A stretch of DNA of 64,000 nt from positions 62,001 through 126,000 of the forward strand of contig NZ_BOMI01000084.1 of assembly GCF_016862115.1 (NCBI RefSeq). The letters run 5' to 3'. The notes under the pieces were generated by a model, which was not told where the DNA came from, did no database searches, and worked only from the letters and a program-made list of their open reading frames with translations. This document shows, piece after piece, positions 50,055 through 59,700 of this stretch (the first letter of the stretch is position 1; each line of letters opens with the position of its first letter). A program made the position numbers and the translations under genes. The stretch is from Paractinoplanes deccanensis. Its GTDB lineage: Bacteria > Actinomycetota > Actinomycetes > Mycobacteriales > Micromonosporaceae.

Positions 50055-51601
50055 CAGTCGATCGAGTCGTAGGCGGCGGTGGTCAGGAAGTCGGCGAAGT
50101 CGTCGGCGAGCGCCACCCGCTCGAAGAGCTTGCGGGCGTCGTCGAAGCGGCTGCCGGTCCACGCCTCGTCGCCGATCGTCTCGCGGATCTGCGCCAGCTC
50201 CTCGTCCTCGATCCGGCCCACGAGGTCGGCGGTGATCTCGGTGCCGTCCGGCAGGCGCACGCCGTTGTGGATCCACTGCCACACCTGGGATCGCGAGATC
50301 TCGGCGGTGGCCGCGTCCTCCATGAGGTTGTTGATGGCGACCGCGCCGTTGCCGCGCAGCCAGGCCTCCAGGTATTGCAGAGCGACCGAGACGTTGGAGC
50401 GCAGGCCGGCCTCGGTGACCTCGCCGGGGGTGCTCGCCACGTCGAGCAACTGCTCGGCGGTGACCCGCACCTCGGGACGCTGCCGGGCGAGCTGGTTGGG
50501 CTGGTCGCGCAGGACGCCGTCGAAGATCTCCTGGCAGACGGGAACCAGGTCGGGGTGGGCGACCCACGAGCCGTCGAAGCCGTCGCCGGCCTCGCGCTCC
50601 TTGTCCTCGCGCACCTTGGCCAGCGCCACCTCGTTGACCTCGGGGTCGCGGCGGCTCGGGATGAAGGCGGCCATGCCGCCCATGGCGAAGGCACCACGGC
50701 GATGGCAGGTGCTCACCAGCAGCTCGGTGTAGGCGCGCATGAACGGCGCGGTCATCGTCACCGAGGCGCGGTCGGGCAGAATCATCGACGGGTTGTCGCG
50801 GAAGTATTTGATGATGCTGAACAGGTAGTCCCAGCGGCCGGCGTTGAGCCCGGAGATGTGCGGGCGCAACGCGTGGAGGATCTCCTCCATCTCGAACGCG
50901 GCCGGGATGGTCTCGATCAGGACGGTGGCGCGGATGGTGCCGACGGGGATGCCCAGCGCCTCCTGCGCGTAGGTGAAGACGTCGTTCCAGAGGGCGGCCT
51001 CGCGGTGCGACTCCATCTTGGGCAGATAGAAGTAGGGGCCGCTGCCGCGATCGAGCAGCTCCTTGGCGTTGTGGAAGAAGTAGAGGCCGAAGTCGACCAG
51101 CGCGCCGACCGCGGGCTCGCCGTCGACCGGCAGATGGCGCTCGTCGAGATGCCAGCCGCGGGGGCGCATGACGATCGTGGGATAGGGGCCGCCGCCGAGC
51201 TCGTACGTCTTGGCGGGCGTCTCGAGCGTGATGGTGCGCCGGATCGCGTCGTAGAGGTTCTGCTGGCCGTCGACGACGTTGTGCCAGTGTGGCGTGTTCG
51301 CGTCCTCGAGGTCGGCGAGCCAGACCTTGGCACCGGAATTGAGCGCGTTGATGGTCATCTTGCGCTCGGTGGGGCCGGTGATCTCGACGCGGCGGTCCTG
51401 GAGATCTCGGGGCGCCGGCGGGGCGCTCCACTCGGCGGCCCGGATGTCGGCGGTCTCGGCGAGGAAGCCTAGGCTCTTGCCGGCGGCGATCTCGGCATGG
51501 CGCTGCCGGCGCGCCTCGAGGAGCTCGTTGCGGCGAGGACGGAAACGTCTGTTCAGATCGGCGACGAACGCCACGGCCTCGTCGGACAGGATCTCGGTCA
51601 T
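50054..51601 (-). CDS. aceB: Malate synthase A
   Basis: 515 residues, the usual length of isoform A. Signature NALNSGAKVWLADLEDANTP and the catalytic/metal segment TVLIETIPAAFEMEEILHALRPH are intact, with FPQWSAA-like elements absent, as in form A. It condenses glyoxylate with acetyl-CoA to malate. Isocitrate lyase is not encoded here; glyoxylate would come from allantoin breakdown (allB-alc, urate branch). A GAGGAGCC ribosome site precedes the ATG. First gene of the aceB-DUF6986 unit. Confidence 0.96.
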   Translation of the reverse strand: MTEILSDEAVAFVADLNRRFRPRRNELLEARRQRHAEIAAGKSLGFLAETADIRAAEWSAPPAPRDLQDRRVEITGPTERKMTINALNSGAKVWLADLEDANTPHWHNVVDGQQNLYDAIRRTITLETPAKTYELGGGPYPTIVMRPRGWHLDERHLPVDGEPAVGALVDFGLYFFHNAKELLDRGSGPYFYLPKMESHREAALWNDVFTYAQEALGIPVGTIRATVLIETIPAAFEMEEILHALRPHISGLNAGRWDYLFSIIKYFRDNPSMILPDRASVTMTAPFMRAYTELLVSTCHRRGAFAMGGMAAFIPSRRDPEVNEVALAKVREDKEREAGDGFDGSWVAHPDLVPVCQEIFDGVLRDQPNQLARQRPEVRVTAEQLLDVASTPGEVTEAGLRSNVSVALQYLEAWLRGNGAVAINNLMEDAATAEISRSQVWQWIHNGVRLPDGTEITADLVGRIEDEELAQIRETIGDEAWTGSRFDDARKLFERVALADDFADFLTTAAYDSID

Positions 51602-51649
51602 CGTCGACGGCTCCTCTCGGTGCTGGCTTCCTCCGTACGTTAGTGGAGA

Positions 51650-51685
51650 AAAAGGGGCTGTGCCCGGTTGTCCACAGCCCCTTTT
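51650..51685 (-). terminator. Rho-independent terminator after DUF1996 gene
   Basis: 13-bp perfect stem AAAAGGGGCTGTG / CACAGCCCCTTTT with a 10-base loop. On the minus strand it is followed by further T residues (CCCCTTTTTC). It lies 15 bases beyond the stop at 51700 and insulates aceB. Confidence 0.9.
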
Positions 51686-51699
51686 GTCCGCCGGTTATG

Positions 51700-53184
51700 T
51701 CAGAAATTGCCGTCGGTGTTGCACTTGGCCTTCTGCACGATGCAGTCCTTGACGCGGTGGCCGAGGGCGGCGTCGTCCCAGGCGAAGAAGGCGTCGCCGT
51801 GCATCGAGCTGGCGTTGCCCGAGGAGAGCTTGAAGCCGGCGCTGGTGCCCGAGGTCGGGTAGCCGATCACGAACGACAGCGACGGGATCGCCACCGGGAA
51901 CCTGCCGCTGCACTTGCCGGAGCCGTCGGCCGGGCCGACGTGCGACTTGTGGTCCGGGCTGTCCAGGTGCACGCCGTCCCAGCAGTCGGGGAAGGTCAGC
52001 TGGAAGGTGAGCTCGGCGGTCTTGGCGCAGACCGGCCAGTTGCCGTCGGCGCTGCGGCCGACCTCGCCGCCGGCACCGGCGCACCAGAACTGGCCGGGGG
52101 CGCCCTTGGGGGTGTCGACCTGGCGCTTCGCGTCCCCGACGATCATCCGGAAGCCCTGCGGGAACGGGACGGTCTTGGTCGGGTCGGGCAGGCGCGAGCC
52201 GTAGTAGACGGTGACGCCGTGCGGCTCGATCGCCTTGCCGTTCTCGTAGAGGGTCGGGATCCAGTACGCGGACCGGTCCTGGAGCGGCTTGCAGCTGGAG
52301 CCGGCGTTCTTGAGCAGCGTCTCCGTGGTGGTGTACGCGTCGGTGGAGTCGTTGCCGAGGAACGAGTGCATGTGCGAGCCGCCGGGCAGGCCGGGCAGCA
52401 CGATCGGATCGTCGGCCTTCGCGTGGCTGACCGTGCAGGAGGCGTTGAACTCGGACACCCGTACCGGATTGTTGGTGATCGGTTTGGGGGTCATCGCGTT
52501 GAAGGCGGCGAGCTGGGCCTGCCACTTGGCCTGGTCCATGGTCACCCAGCCGGCGCCGGTGGCCGGCGGCGTGGTGCCGGCCGGCGACGAGGTGGGCGTG
52601 GTGGCCGGGGCGCTCGTCGCCGGGGTTGATGTCGGATTTGCCGGGCTTGGGGCCGCCGCGCCGAGGGTGAACCAGTTGATGTTCACGAAGTCGGCGGACT
52701 GCTTGCTCTTCATGACCGCGACGAGGTTCTGCTTGCCGGCGGGCGGCTTCACGGTGACGGTCTTGGTGACCCACTTCTGCCAGCCGCCGGTCTTCTCGAC
52801 CGGGATCGAGGCGAGCAGCGCGCCGGTGTTCGAGCCGAGGCGCAGGTCGATCGAGCCACCCGCGGCGTTGTCGGACGCGATGCGCGCGGTGATCGTCGAG
52901 CCGATGGTGACGTTGTCGTAGCGGAGCCAGTCGCTGTTCTTGAGCCAGCCGACGTTCTTGCCGCCGTCCTTGTCGCCGGTGTTCTCGGTCTGGGCGCCGG
53001 ACTGCGCCGAGAAGGCCTCGGCCTGGAGGCGGCCGGGGACGACGGTCTCGGCCGCGTTGGCGGTCGCGATGTAGACACCGCTGCCCCCGAGTGCCACGAC
53101 GACGGCCGCACCGAGGACGGTGCGGGTCACGCGGCGCCGGGTGCGCGGATGGGGCGGTGCGACGTGCTGGGAGTCAGTCCGCAT
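51700..53184 (-). CDS. Secreted DUF1996 protein with N-terminal carbohydrate-binding module
   Basis: 494 residues. Signal peptide-like start (residues 18-46), CBM6/CBM35-like domain (about 48-178, with LQAEAFSAQSG, KNVGWLKNSDWLRYDNVTIG and FVNINWFTLG), a Pro/Ser/Thr linker (180-212), then DUF1996 (about 215-494) with HMHSFLGND, FRMIVGD and PDCWDGVHLDSPDHKSHV. DUF1996 histidine motifs suggest a metal or carbohydrate hydrolase fold, but activity is unknown. The gene is preceded by an AT-rich leader and ended by a strong terminator. ATG 53184 gives the better signal peptide. Confidence 0.88.
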   Translation of the reverse strand: MRTDSQHVAPPHPRTRRRVTRTVLGAAVVVALGGSGVYIATANAAETVVPGRLQAEAFSAQSGAQTENTGDKDGGKNVGWLKNSDWLRYDNVTIGSTITARIASDNAAGGSIDLRLGSNTGALLASIPVEKTGGWQKWVTKTVTVKPPAGKQNLVAVMKSKQSADFVNINWFTLGAAAPSPANPTSTPATSAPATTPTSSPAGTTPPATGAGWVTMDQAKWQAQLAAFNAMTPKPITNNPVRVSEFNASCTVSHAKADDPIVLPGLPGGSHMHSFLGNDSTDAYTTTETLLKNAGSSCKPLQDRSAYWIPTLYENGKAIEPHGVTVYYGSRLPDPTKTVPFPQGFRMIVGDAKRQVDTPKGAPGQFWCAGAGGEVGRSADGNWPVCAKTAELTFQLTFPDCWDGVHLDSPDHKSHVGPADGSGKCSGRFPVAIPSLSFVIGYPTSGTSAGFKLSSGNASSMHGDAFFAWDDAALGHRVKDCIVQKAKCNTDGNF

Positions 53185-53462
53185 TTCTCGTTCTGCCGTT
53201 CCAGGTGATCGTGTGGGGGGCCGTTTCACCAGGGAGTATGCAGAGGCCAGAGGCTTATTTCAATCCACGGAGAAAGACTTGAGAATTGCCTTTTCCGGCG
53301 CCGCAGGTGGCCGCGATATCCATTCTGGATAACGCTTTTATCGGCGAACTGCCTTAAGTCTTCCTTAAATGCGTTGGGCACGGCGCCGACCACACAGCGC
53401 GACCGCGCGGGCGGGGTGGGGTGGTGGCGGCGAGCCGGGTGGCGCGCGGCGGGGACGGGCGC
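53185..53462. other. Intergenic region upstream of the DUF1996 gene
   Basis: No gene. The left 150 bases are AT-rich (TTGAGAATTGCCTTTTCCGG; CTTAAGTCTTCCTTAAATG) and likely hold the DUF1996 promoter; the right part is GC-rich and leads into the 16-bp array. Confidence 0.5.
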
Positions 53463-53574
53463 GGGGCCTCGCGAGCGCGGGGCCTCGGAAGCGCGGGGCC
53501 TCGGGAGCGCGGGGCCTCGGGAGCCCGGGGCCTCGGGAGCCCGGGGCCTCGGGAGCCCGGGGCCTCGCGACGTC
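53463..53574. repeat. Seven tandem 16-bp units after the deaminase gene
   Basis: Core GGGGCCTCG every 16 bases at 53463, 53479, 53495, 53511, 53527, 53543 and 53559; the 7-base spacer varies little (GGAGCCC, GGAGCGC, GAAGCGC, CGAGCGC). The last unit touches the stop codon of the deaminase (53573-53575). The period is not a multiple of three, so it is not coding. Confidence 0.92.
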
Positions 53575-54928
53575 AGCGGGCCGCTTTCATGAGGCGGCGG
53601 TGGGCTCGCCGGGCCTCGCGGGTCAGGGTCTCGCTGTCGGCGTGGACGAGCTCGCCACGTTCGACGACGGGGCGGCCGCCGACCAGGGAGAGCTCGACCG
53701 GGGCCGGCGGGCCGAAGACCAGCGCGGCCAGCTTGTCGTCGATGCCCTCGTGGCCGAGGCCGTCGAGGCGCCACATGACGAGGTCGGCCAGCTTGCCCCG
53801 CTCGACGGAGCCGAGATCGTCCTGGCGGCCCAGGCACCGGGCGCCGCCCATCGTGCCCAGGCGCAGCGCCTCACGGGCCTTGAGGGCGCCGGGGCCGCCG
53901 CGGAGGCGGGCCGTGTAGAGCGCCTGCCTCAGCTCCTCGCCCAGATGGGCCGCCTCCTGCGAGGCCGAGCCGTCGACGCCCAGGCCGACCGGGACGCCGC
54001 GGTCGAGCATGTCGCGGACGCGGGCCGCGCCGGCGCCGAGGCGGGCGTTGGAGCTCGGGCAGTGGGCCACGCCCGTGCCGGTGGCGCCGAGCTTCGCGAT
54101 CGCGTCGTCGTCGAGGTGGACGCCGTGGGCCAGCCAGACGTCGTCGCCGAGCCAGCCGAGGCGTTCCGCGTATTGCACCGGGGTGCAGCCGAAGCGCTCC
54201 CGGCAGAAGTCCTCCTCGTCGTCGGTCTCGGCCAGATGGGTGTGCAGCCGGACGCCCTTGCGGCGGGCCAGCGTGGCCGCCTCGCTCATCAGGCGCTCGG
54301 TGACCGAGAACGGCGAGCACGGCGCCACGGCGATCTGGAGCATCGCGTCGGGCGACGGGTCGTGCCAGCGGTCGATCGCCTTCTCGGTGGCGGCGAGCGC
54401 CTCGTCCGTCCGCTCCACGACGTTGTCGGGCGGCAGGCCGCCGTCCTTGCGGCTGAGGTCCATCGAGCCGCGGGTCGGGTGGAAGCGCACTCCCAGGCGG
54501 CGCGCCGCCTCGATCTCGGCCTCGAGCACGTCGCCGCCGTCACGCGGGAAGACGTAGTGGTGGTCCATCGAGGTGGTGCACCCGGACAGCGCCAGCCAGC
54601 CGAGCCCGGCGCCGGCCGCCGCCCCGACGATCTCGGCGTCGAGCCGGCCCCAGATCGGGTAGAGCGTGGTCAGCCAGCCGAACAGCGTCTCGTCGAGCGC
54701 GAGCCCGCGGGTCGCCCACTGGTAGAGGTGGTGATGGGTGTTGACCAGCCCGGGGGTGATCAGGCAGCCGGTGCCGTCGATGCGCCGCAGCGTGCCCTGG
54801 TGTCGGCCGGCGTGGCCGGGGCCGACCGCGACGATCCGGCCGTCGTCGCCGACCACCACGTGACCGTCGCCGTAGTAGGTGTCGGCGTCGTCGACCGTGG
54901 CGACCGCGACGTTCTCGATCAGGATCAC
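53573..54928 (-). CDS. 8-oxoguanine deaminase (guanine-deaminase-like amidohydrolase)
   Basis: 451 residues, amidohydrolase of the ATZ/TRZ/guanine deaminase branch. Zinc ligands: VNTHHHLYQW, LHTHLAETDDE, AHGVHLDDD and aspartate in LGVDGSAS. The family includes 8-oxoguanine, guanine and triazine deaminases; the urate operon position favours 8-oxoguanine, whose deamination gives urate directly. GTG 54928 overlaps the uox stop by four bases (GTGA). Last gene of uraD-uraH-uox-deaminase; the 16-bp array begins at its stop. Confidence 0.9.
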   Translation of the reverse strand: MILIENVAVATVDDADTYYGDGHVVVGDDGRIVAVGPGHAGRHQGTLRRIDGTGCLITPGLVNTHHHLYQWATRGLALDETLFGWLTTLYPIWGRLDAEIVGAAAGAGLGWLALSGCTTSMDHHYVFPRDGGDVLEAEIEAARRLGVRFHPTRGSMDLSRKDGGLPPDNVVERTDEALAATEKAIDRWHDPSPDAMLQIAVAPCSPFSVTERLMSEAATLARRKGVRLHTHLAETDDEEDFCRERFGCTPVQYAERLGWLGDDVWLAHGVHLDDDAIAKLGATGTGVAHCPSSNARLGAGAARVRDMLDRGVPVGLGVDGSASQEAAHLGEELRQALYTARLRGGPGALKAREALRLGTMGGARCLGRQDDLGSVERGKLADLVMWRLDGLGHEGIDDKLAALVFGPPAPVELSLVGGRPVVERGELVHADSETLTREARRAHRRLMKAAR

Positions 54929-55785
54929 TGATACCACCCCGTCAGGGCCTCGGGCACGTCGTCGCGGGTCACGGTGCCCTCGATCAATCCGTACGGCCGG
55001 TCGCCGGCCACGAAGACCTCGTTGTCGTTGGTGAGCCCGAACGGCGACAGGTCGACCAGGTAGTGGTGCTTGTTCGGCAGCGCGAGGCGGATCTCGGCGA
55101 CCTCCTCCCTCGCGCGCAGCGCGTGGCTGCCCATCGCGAACAGCGTCTGCTGCAGCGAGTGGCTGTAGGTGTCGACGAAGCCCTTGACCAGCGCGCCGAG
55201 CACGCCCTCGAAGGACTCGGCCCAGGTGGCGTCGTCGCCGAGGTGGCGCCAGCGGGCGTCGACGGCGGTGGCGAGGATGCGGTCGCCGGTCTCGGGCAGG
55301 GTCGTGTATTTGTCGCGCGGGAAGCCGTGGAACTCCGAGGCGGTGGTGTTGAGCAGGGTCAGCCCGGTCACGCCGGAGACCACCTGCGTCTGCTCCACGG
55401 TCACCCACACCACGGCCGTACGCGTGTAGTCGCCGTTCTTGCGGAACGAGTGGGGGCCGAGCCTCGCCCAGCCGGACGACTCGACGCTCACCCGAGCCGC
55501 ACGCACCTGGGGCTGCGACTCGACGAAGTGGCGGGCCAGCAGCAGCGCGAACTCCTCGGGCTCGCCGGCACCGTGCTCCTTCGCGAACGCGTACACCGTG
55601 TTCTTCATCGTGTCGGTGGGCAGCACGCCGGAGTTGTCGCCGGTCAGGTGCGTCGCCGCCAGGTCGCCGGAGAGCGAGACGCCGACCGTGAAGTCGACCA
55701 GCGCATGGGTCTCGCCGTCGCGCACCACGCGGACCAGCCGCGTCTCCGCCTTGCCGTAACGGTTCTCGCCGAGCACGATCGACAC
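54925..55785 (-). CDS. pucL: Urate oxidase (uricase)
   Basis: 286 residues, two T-fold halves. NRYGKAETRLVRV at the N-terminus carries the catalytic lysine region; DNSGVLPTDTMKNTVYAFAKE carries the Thr and binding positions; NKHHYLVDLSPFG near the C-terminus has the catalytic histidine. It converts urate to 5-hydroxyisourate and H2O2. GTG 55785 is preceded by GAGGGAG, which lies in the last codons of uraH. Third gene of the operon. Confidence 0.96.
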   Translation of the reverse strand: MSIVLGENRYGKAETRLVRVVRDGETHALVDFTVGVSLSGDLAATHLTGDNSGVLPTDTMKNTVYAFAKEHGAGEPEEFALLLARHFVESQPQVRAARVSVESSGWARLGPHSFRKNGDYTRTAVVWVTVEQTQVVSGVTGLTLLNTTASEFHGFPRDKYTTLPETGDRILATAVDARWRHLGDDATWAESFEGVLGALVKGFVDTYSHSLQQTLFAMGSHALRAREEVAEIRLALPNKHHYLVDLSPFGLTNDNEVFVAGDRPYGLIEGTVTRDDVPEALTGWYQ

Positions 55786-55790
55786 GCCCG

Positions 55791-56153
55791 TCAGCTCCCT
55801 CGATAGGTGGTGTAGCCGTAGCGGCTGAGCAGCAGCGGCACGTGGTAGGGCCGCTCCGGGTCACGGACGTGGAAGGCGACCGTGACCTCGGGGAAGAAGC
55901 AGTCGTCGCCCAGGTAGGGCTCGACGTAGAAGAAGAGGCGGTAGCCGCCGGCCTGCCACTCGTGCATCGGCACGCGGAAACGCAGCCGGCCGTCGTCGTC
56001 GGTGCGCCCGTCGGCGAGCTGCTGCCAGCCGTCGGAGTCGCGCCGCTCGAGGCGCACGTAGACGTCGCGCGCCGGCTCGCCGCTCACCGTGTCGAGGATG
56101 TGCGTCGAGATCTTGGCGTGGAACTCGGGCTCCGTGCCGTCACGCGAGGGCAT
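55791..56153 (-). CDS. uraH: 5-hydroxyisourate hydrolase (transthyretin-like)
   Basis: 120 residues. The two diagnostic motifs are present: ISTHILDTVSGEPA near the N-terminus and the C-terminal YRGS. The middle carries RTDDDGRLRF. It hydrolyses 5-hydroxyisourate to OHCU, preventing its slow racemising decay. It overlaps uraD by 14 bases and stands 5 bases before uox, so it is translated with both. Confidence 0.96.
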   Translation of the reverse strand: MPSRDGTEPEFHAKISTHILDTVSGEPARDVYVRLERRDSDGWQQLADGRTDDDGRLRFRVPMHEWQAGGYRLFFYVEPYLGDDCFFPEVTVAFHVRDPERPYHVPLLLSRYGYTTYRGS

Positions 56154-56640
56154 CGAGCAGCCTTTCCAGGCGCAGCCGCGCGATCTTGCGCAGCTCGTCG
56201 CTGACGATCGCGCGCTCGGTCTCGGGATCGTTGCCGAGCCGTTCCCGGGCCGCGGCGACGATCTCCTGCTGACCGCGGCCGCTCGCGAAGATCAGGAACA
56301 CGTGACCGAACTTCTCCTCATACGCCTTGTTGACCTCGATCAACTCGGCCTTGCCGGACGTCTCGGCGGCGGCGGACTGCTCGCTGCGCGACCAGACGGC
56401 CTCGCGCGAGTCGCCGGCCGCGCGCTCGCCGATGCGCGGATGGGCGGCGAGGCTGGTGAGCACGCCCTCCCAGCTCAGGGCCCGGGAGGCCTGATCGGCG
56501 GCGGCCAGGATCGCGGCACGGTCGCGGTAGGGGCGGTGCGCGAGCACCGTCGCGCCCCAGGTGGGTGCGGCGCAACACGCTTTGAGGTCTGCACCGAGGC
56601 GTACGGCGGGCAGCGAGTTGAACACCTCGACCGCGTCCAT
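56140..56640 (-). CDS. uraD: OHCU decarboxylase
   Basis: 166 residues, all-helical. The HPRIG motif holding the catalytic histidine is at about residues 67-71, and FGHVFLIFASGRG follows near 115. It decarboxylates 2-oxo-4-hydroxy-4-carboxy-5-ureidoimidazoline to (S)-allantoin, which feeds allB. A GGAGGAGGGGG ribosome site precedes the ATG. It is the first gene of the leftward urate operon, divergent from hrpB. Confidence 0.95.
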   Translation of the reverse strand: MDAVEVFNSLPAVRLGADLKACCAAPTWGATVLAHRPYRDRAAILAAADQASRALSWEGVLTSLAAHPRIGERAAGDSREAVWSRSEQSAAAETSGKAELIEVNKAYEEKFGHVFLIFASGRGQQEIVAAARERLGNDPETERAIVSDELRKIARLRLERLLDALA

Positions 56641-56796
56641 CGGGCACCCCCTCCTCCAGTCGATCAGTCAAGCAGGCCCGGGTCGGCTTCGCCCTCCGAA
56701 CCCGGTTCAGGACACCTTGCCAGAGGGGTGCGACAGTTTCGAGACGAGCGCGAGGCGGCACGGAAAAGTGTCGTACCCGTGGGCGAGGATGGTCGG

Positions 56797-59700
56797 GTGC
56801 TGATCGCCGACGACGCCCTGCCCGACCTTCCGATCCGCCCGGTGCTGCCCCGGGTGCGGGAGGCGCTGGCGGGTGCCGGCGCGGCGGTGCTGGTGGCCCC
56901 GCCCGGCACGGGCAAGACGACCCTGGTGCCGCTCGCCCTGGCCGGGGGTGGCGGACGTGTCGTGGTCGCCGAGCCCCGCCGGTTGGCGGCCCGGGCCGCG
57001 GCGCGCCGCATGGCCGCGCTCGTGGGCGAGCGCCCCGGCGGCCGGGTGGGTTACACGGTGCGTGGCGACAGACAGGTCTCCAGCCGTACGGAGGTGGAGG
57101 TGGTCACCACGGGTGTGCTGGTGCGCCGCCTCCAGCGTGACCCCGAGCTCGCCGGCACGGCGGCGGTGATCCTCGACGAGTGCCACGAGCGCCACCTCGA
57201 CACCGATCTGGCGCTCGCCTTCCTGATCGAGGTGCGCGCGGCCCTGCGCCCCGACCTGGCGTTGCTGGCCACCTCGGCCACCGCCGACGCGGAGCGGCTC
57301 GCCGAGGTGCTCGGCGAGGCCCCGGTGGTCGCCGCCGAGTCGCCGCTGTTCCCGGTCGAGGTGCGCTGGACGCCGCCGGCCGGCCCGATCACGCCGCCGT
57401 TGGGCCTGCGAGTCGATCCGCGCCTGCTCGACCACGTGGCGGCGACGACCCACCGGGCGCTGGCGGAGTTCCCGGGAGACGTGCTCGTCTTCCTGCCCGG
57501 CGCCCGCGAGATCGACGCGGTCGCCGGCCGGCTGTCCTCGGCCGGGGCCGACGTGATCGCGCTGCACGGGCGCCAGCCCGGCGCGGTGCAGGACGCGGCG
57601 CTGCGGGCCGGCCCGCGCCGCAGGGTGGTGCTGGCGACCGCGGTGGCCGAGAGCAGCCTGACGGTGCCCGGCGTGCGGGTCGTGGTCGACGCCGGGCTGA
57701 GCCGGGTGCCGCGCATGGATCACGCCCGCGGGCTGGGCGCCCTGGCGACGGTCCCGGTCTCGCGGGCCGCCGCGGCGCAGCGCGCCGGCCGTGCCGGCCG
57801 TGAGGCGCCCGGCCGGGTCTACCGCTGCTGGAGCGAGGCACAGCACGACCGGCTGCCCGCGCAGCCCGAGCCCGAGATCGCCGCCGCCGACCTGACGGGC
57901 TTCGCGCTCGACCTGGCGCTGTGGGGCCATCCCGGCGGCGAGGGCCTGTCCCTGCCCGACATGCCGCCCGCGGGCGCGCTGCGATCGGCCACCGCCACCC
58001 TGCACGACCTGGGAGCCGTGGACGCCGAGGGCCGCATCACGCCGCGCGGCCGCGCCCTGGCCGACGCCGGTCTGCATCCCCGCCTGGCCCGCGCCCTGCT
58101 CGACGGCGCTGCCCTGGTCGGTCCGCGCCGAGCCGCCGAGATCGTCGCCCTGCTCGACGACGACCGCGCCGCCACTGACGACCTGGTCGCCGCGTGGCGC
58201 CGCGCCCGCAGATCCGCCGACCCGGCGTGGCGCAACGAGGTCCGCCGGCTCACGGCCGCCCTCACCCGCAACCCCTCCGACGACACCATCCCCGACATCA
58301 CCGACGCGGCGGCGTCCCTTCCCGCACCCGACGGTTGGGACAGTCGCGAGACAAGCGGCATGTCGGAGGTGAGCGATGGGCGTGATGAGCAGCCGGCGGG
58401 CGACGGAGCCGCGCCCCATGCTCACGATCGCCCCGAAGACCAGGCGACGGCCGGCGGCGATCACCGCCATGAGCAGGCGGCCGGCGGGCCGGGAGCGGCC
58501 GGCGGGCTGGGAGCGGCCGGCGGGCTGGCAGCGGCCGGCGGGCTGGCAGCGGCCGGCGGGCTGGCAGCGGCCGGCGGGCTGGGAGCGGCAGGCGGCGGAA
58601 GCGCCGAGGCCGCCGACAGGCCCCCGAGCGCACGGGGCGCCGGAAGTCGCGATGCCGGCCATCATCGCCCCGCTGGGGCCACCGACGGACCGCCAAGCGC
58701 ACGGGCGGTTACGGGCGACGCAAGCCCCGACGTCGGCCATCATCGCCGCGCCGAGGCCGCTGACAAGCCGCCGAGCCCACGGGGCGCCGGAAGTCGCGAT
58801 GCCGGCCATCCTCGCCATGGCGAGGACGCTGACAAGCCGCCGAACGCACGGGCGGTCATGGGCGACGCAAGCCCCGACACCGGCCATCACCGCCACGGCG
58901 AGGCGGCTGACAGGCCGCGGGGCGCGCGGGTGGTTGCGGGCGGTGGGGGTGCCAGGGGGCTACCTGACGATCTTGCTGCGGGGCTGGTGGTGGGGCTGGC
59001 CTATCCGGAGCGGGTGGCGCGGGTGCGGGAGGCGGGTGGACGGGCCTACCTGATGGCCGGCGGGACCGCCGCCGAGCTGGGGCAGGGCAGCGGGCTTGCC
59101 GGGGTGTCGTGGCTGGCGGTCGCGGCGGCCGATCGGGCGGCCGGGGCGCGGACGGCGCGGGTGCGGTCGGCCGCGCCGCTCGATGAGGGCACGGCGGTCG
59201 AGGTGGCGGGCACGCTGGCCGCCGAGGCGGTCGAGATCGGCTGGGTGGACGGCGATGTGGTGGCCCGCGAGGTTCGGCGGCTCGGCGCGATCGTGCTGGC
59301 CGAGAAGCGGCTGGCCGATCCCGATCCGCGGCTGGTGCGGGCGGCGCTCGTCGAGGGGCTGCGCCGCGAAGGGCTCAGCCTGCTCTCGTGGAGCCGCGCG
59401 GCGGTCGAGCTGCGGGAGAGGCTGGCCTTCGCCCGTGCGGCGCTGGGTGAGCCGTGGCCCGACGTGTCCGACGAGGCGCTTCTCGCACGCGCCGGCGACT
59501 GGCTCGATCTGGGGACTGCCCGGCGCCGGGCCGATCTCGCCAAGGTGGATGTGGCAGCGGGTCTGCGGCGGCTGATGCCCTGGTCGGTGGCGGGCCGCCT
59601 GGACGAGGTGGCGCCCGAGCGGCTTCCGGTGCCGAGCGGGTCGCGGGTGCGGGTCGACTACTCCGATCCCGAGTCGCCGGTGCTGGCCGTCAAGGTGCAG

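Noticed and set aside
50055..51431. N-terminal extension of the DUF6986 gene to give 831 residues
   Set aside because: This part is an out-of-frame shadow of aceB; the real start is ATG 50054 at the aceB stop.
53370..53590. Short plus frames rich in RGASEARGLGSAG repeats
   Set aside because: They come from the 16-bp array, which shifts frame at every unit.
56089..56796. HrpB starting at 56089 (1282 residues)
   Set aside because: The extra residues are antisense to uraD and uraH and low in complexity; helicase homology begins after GTG 56797.
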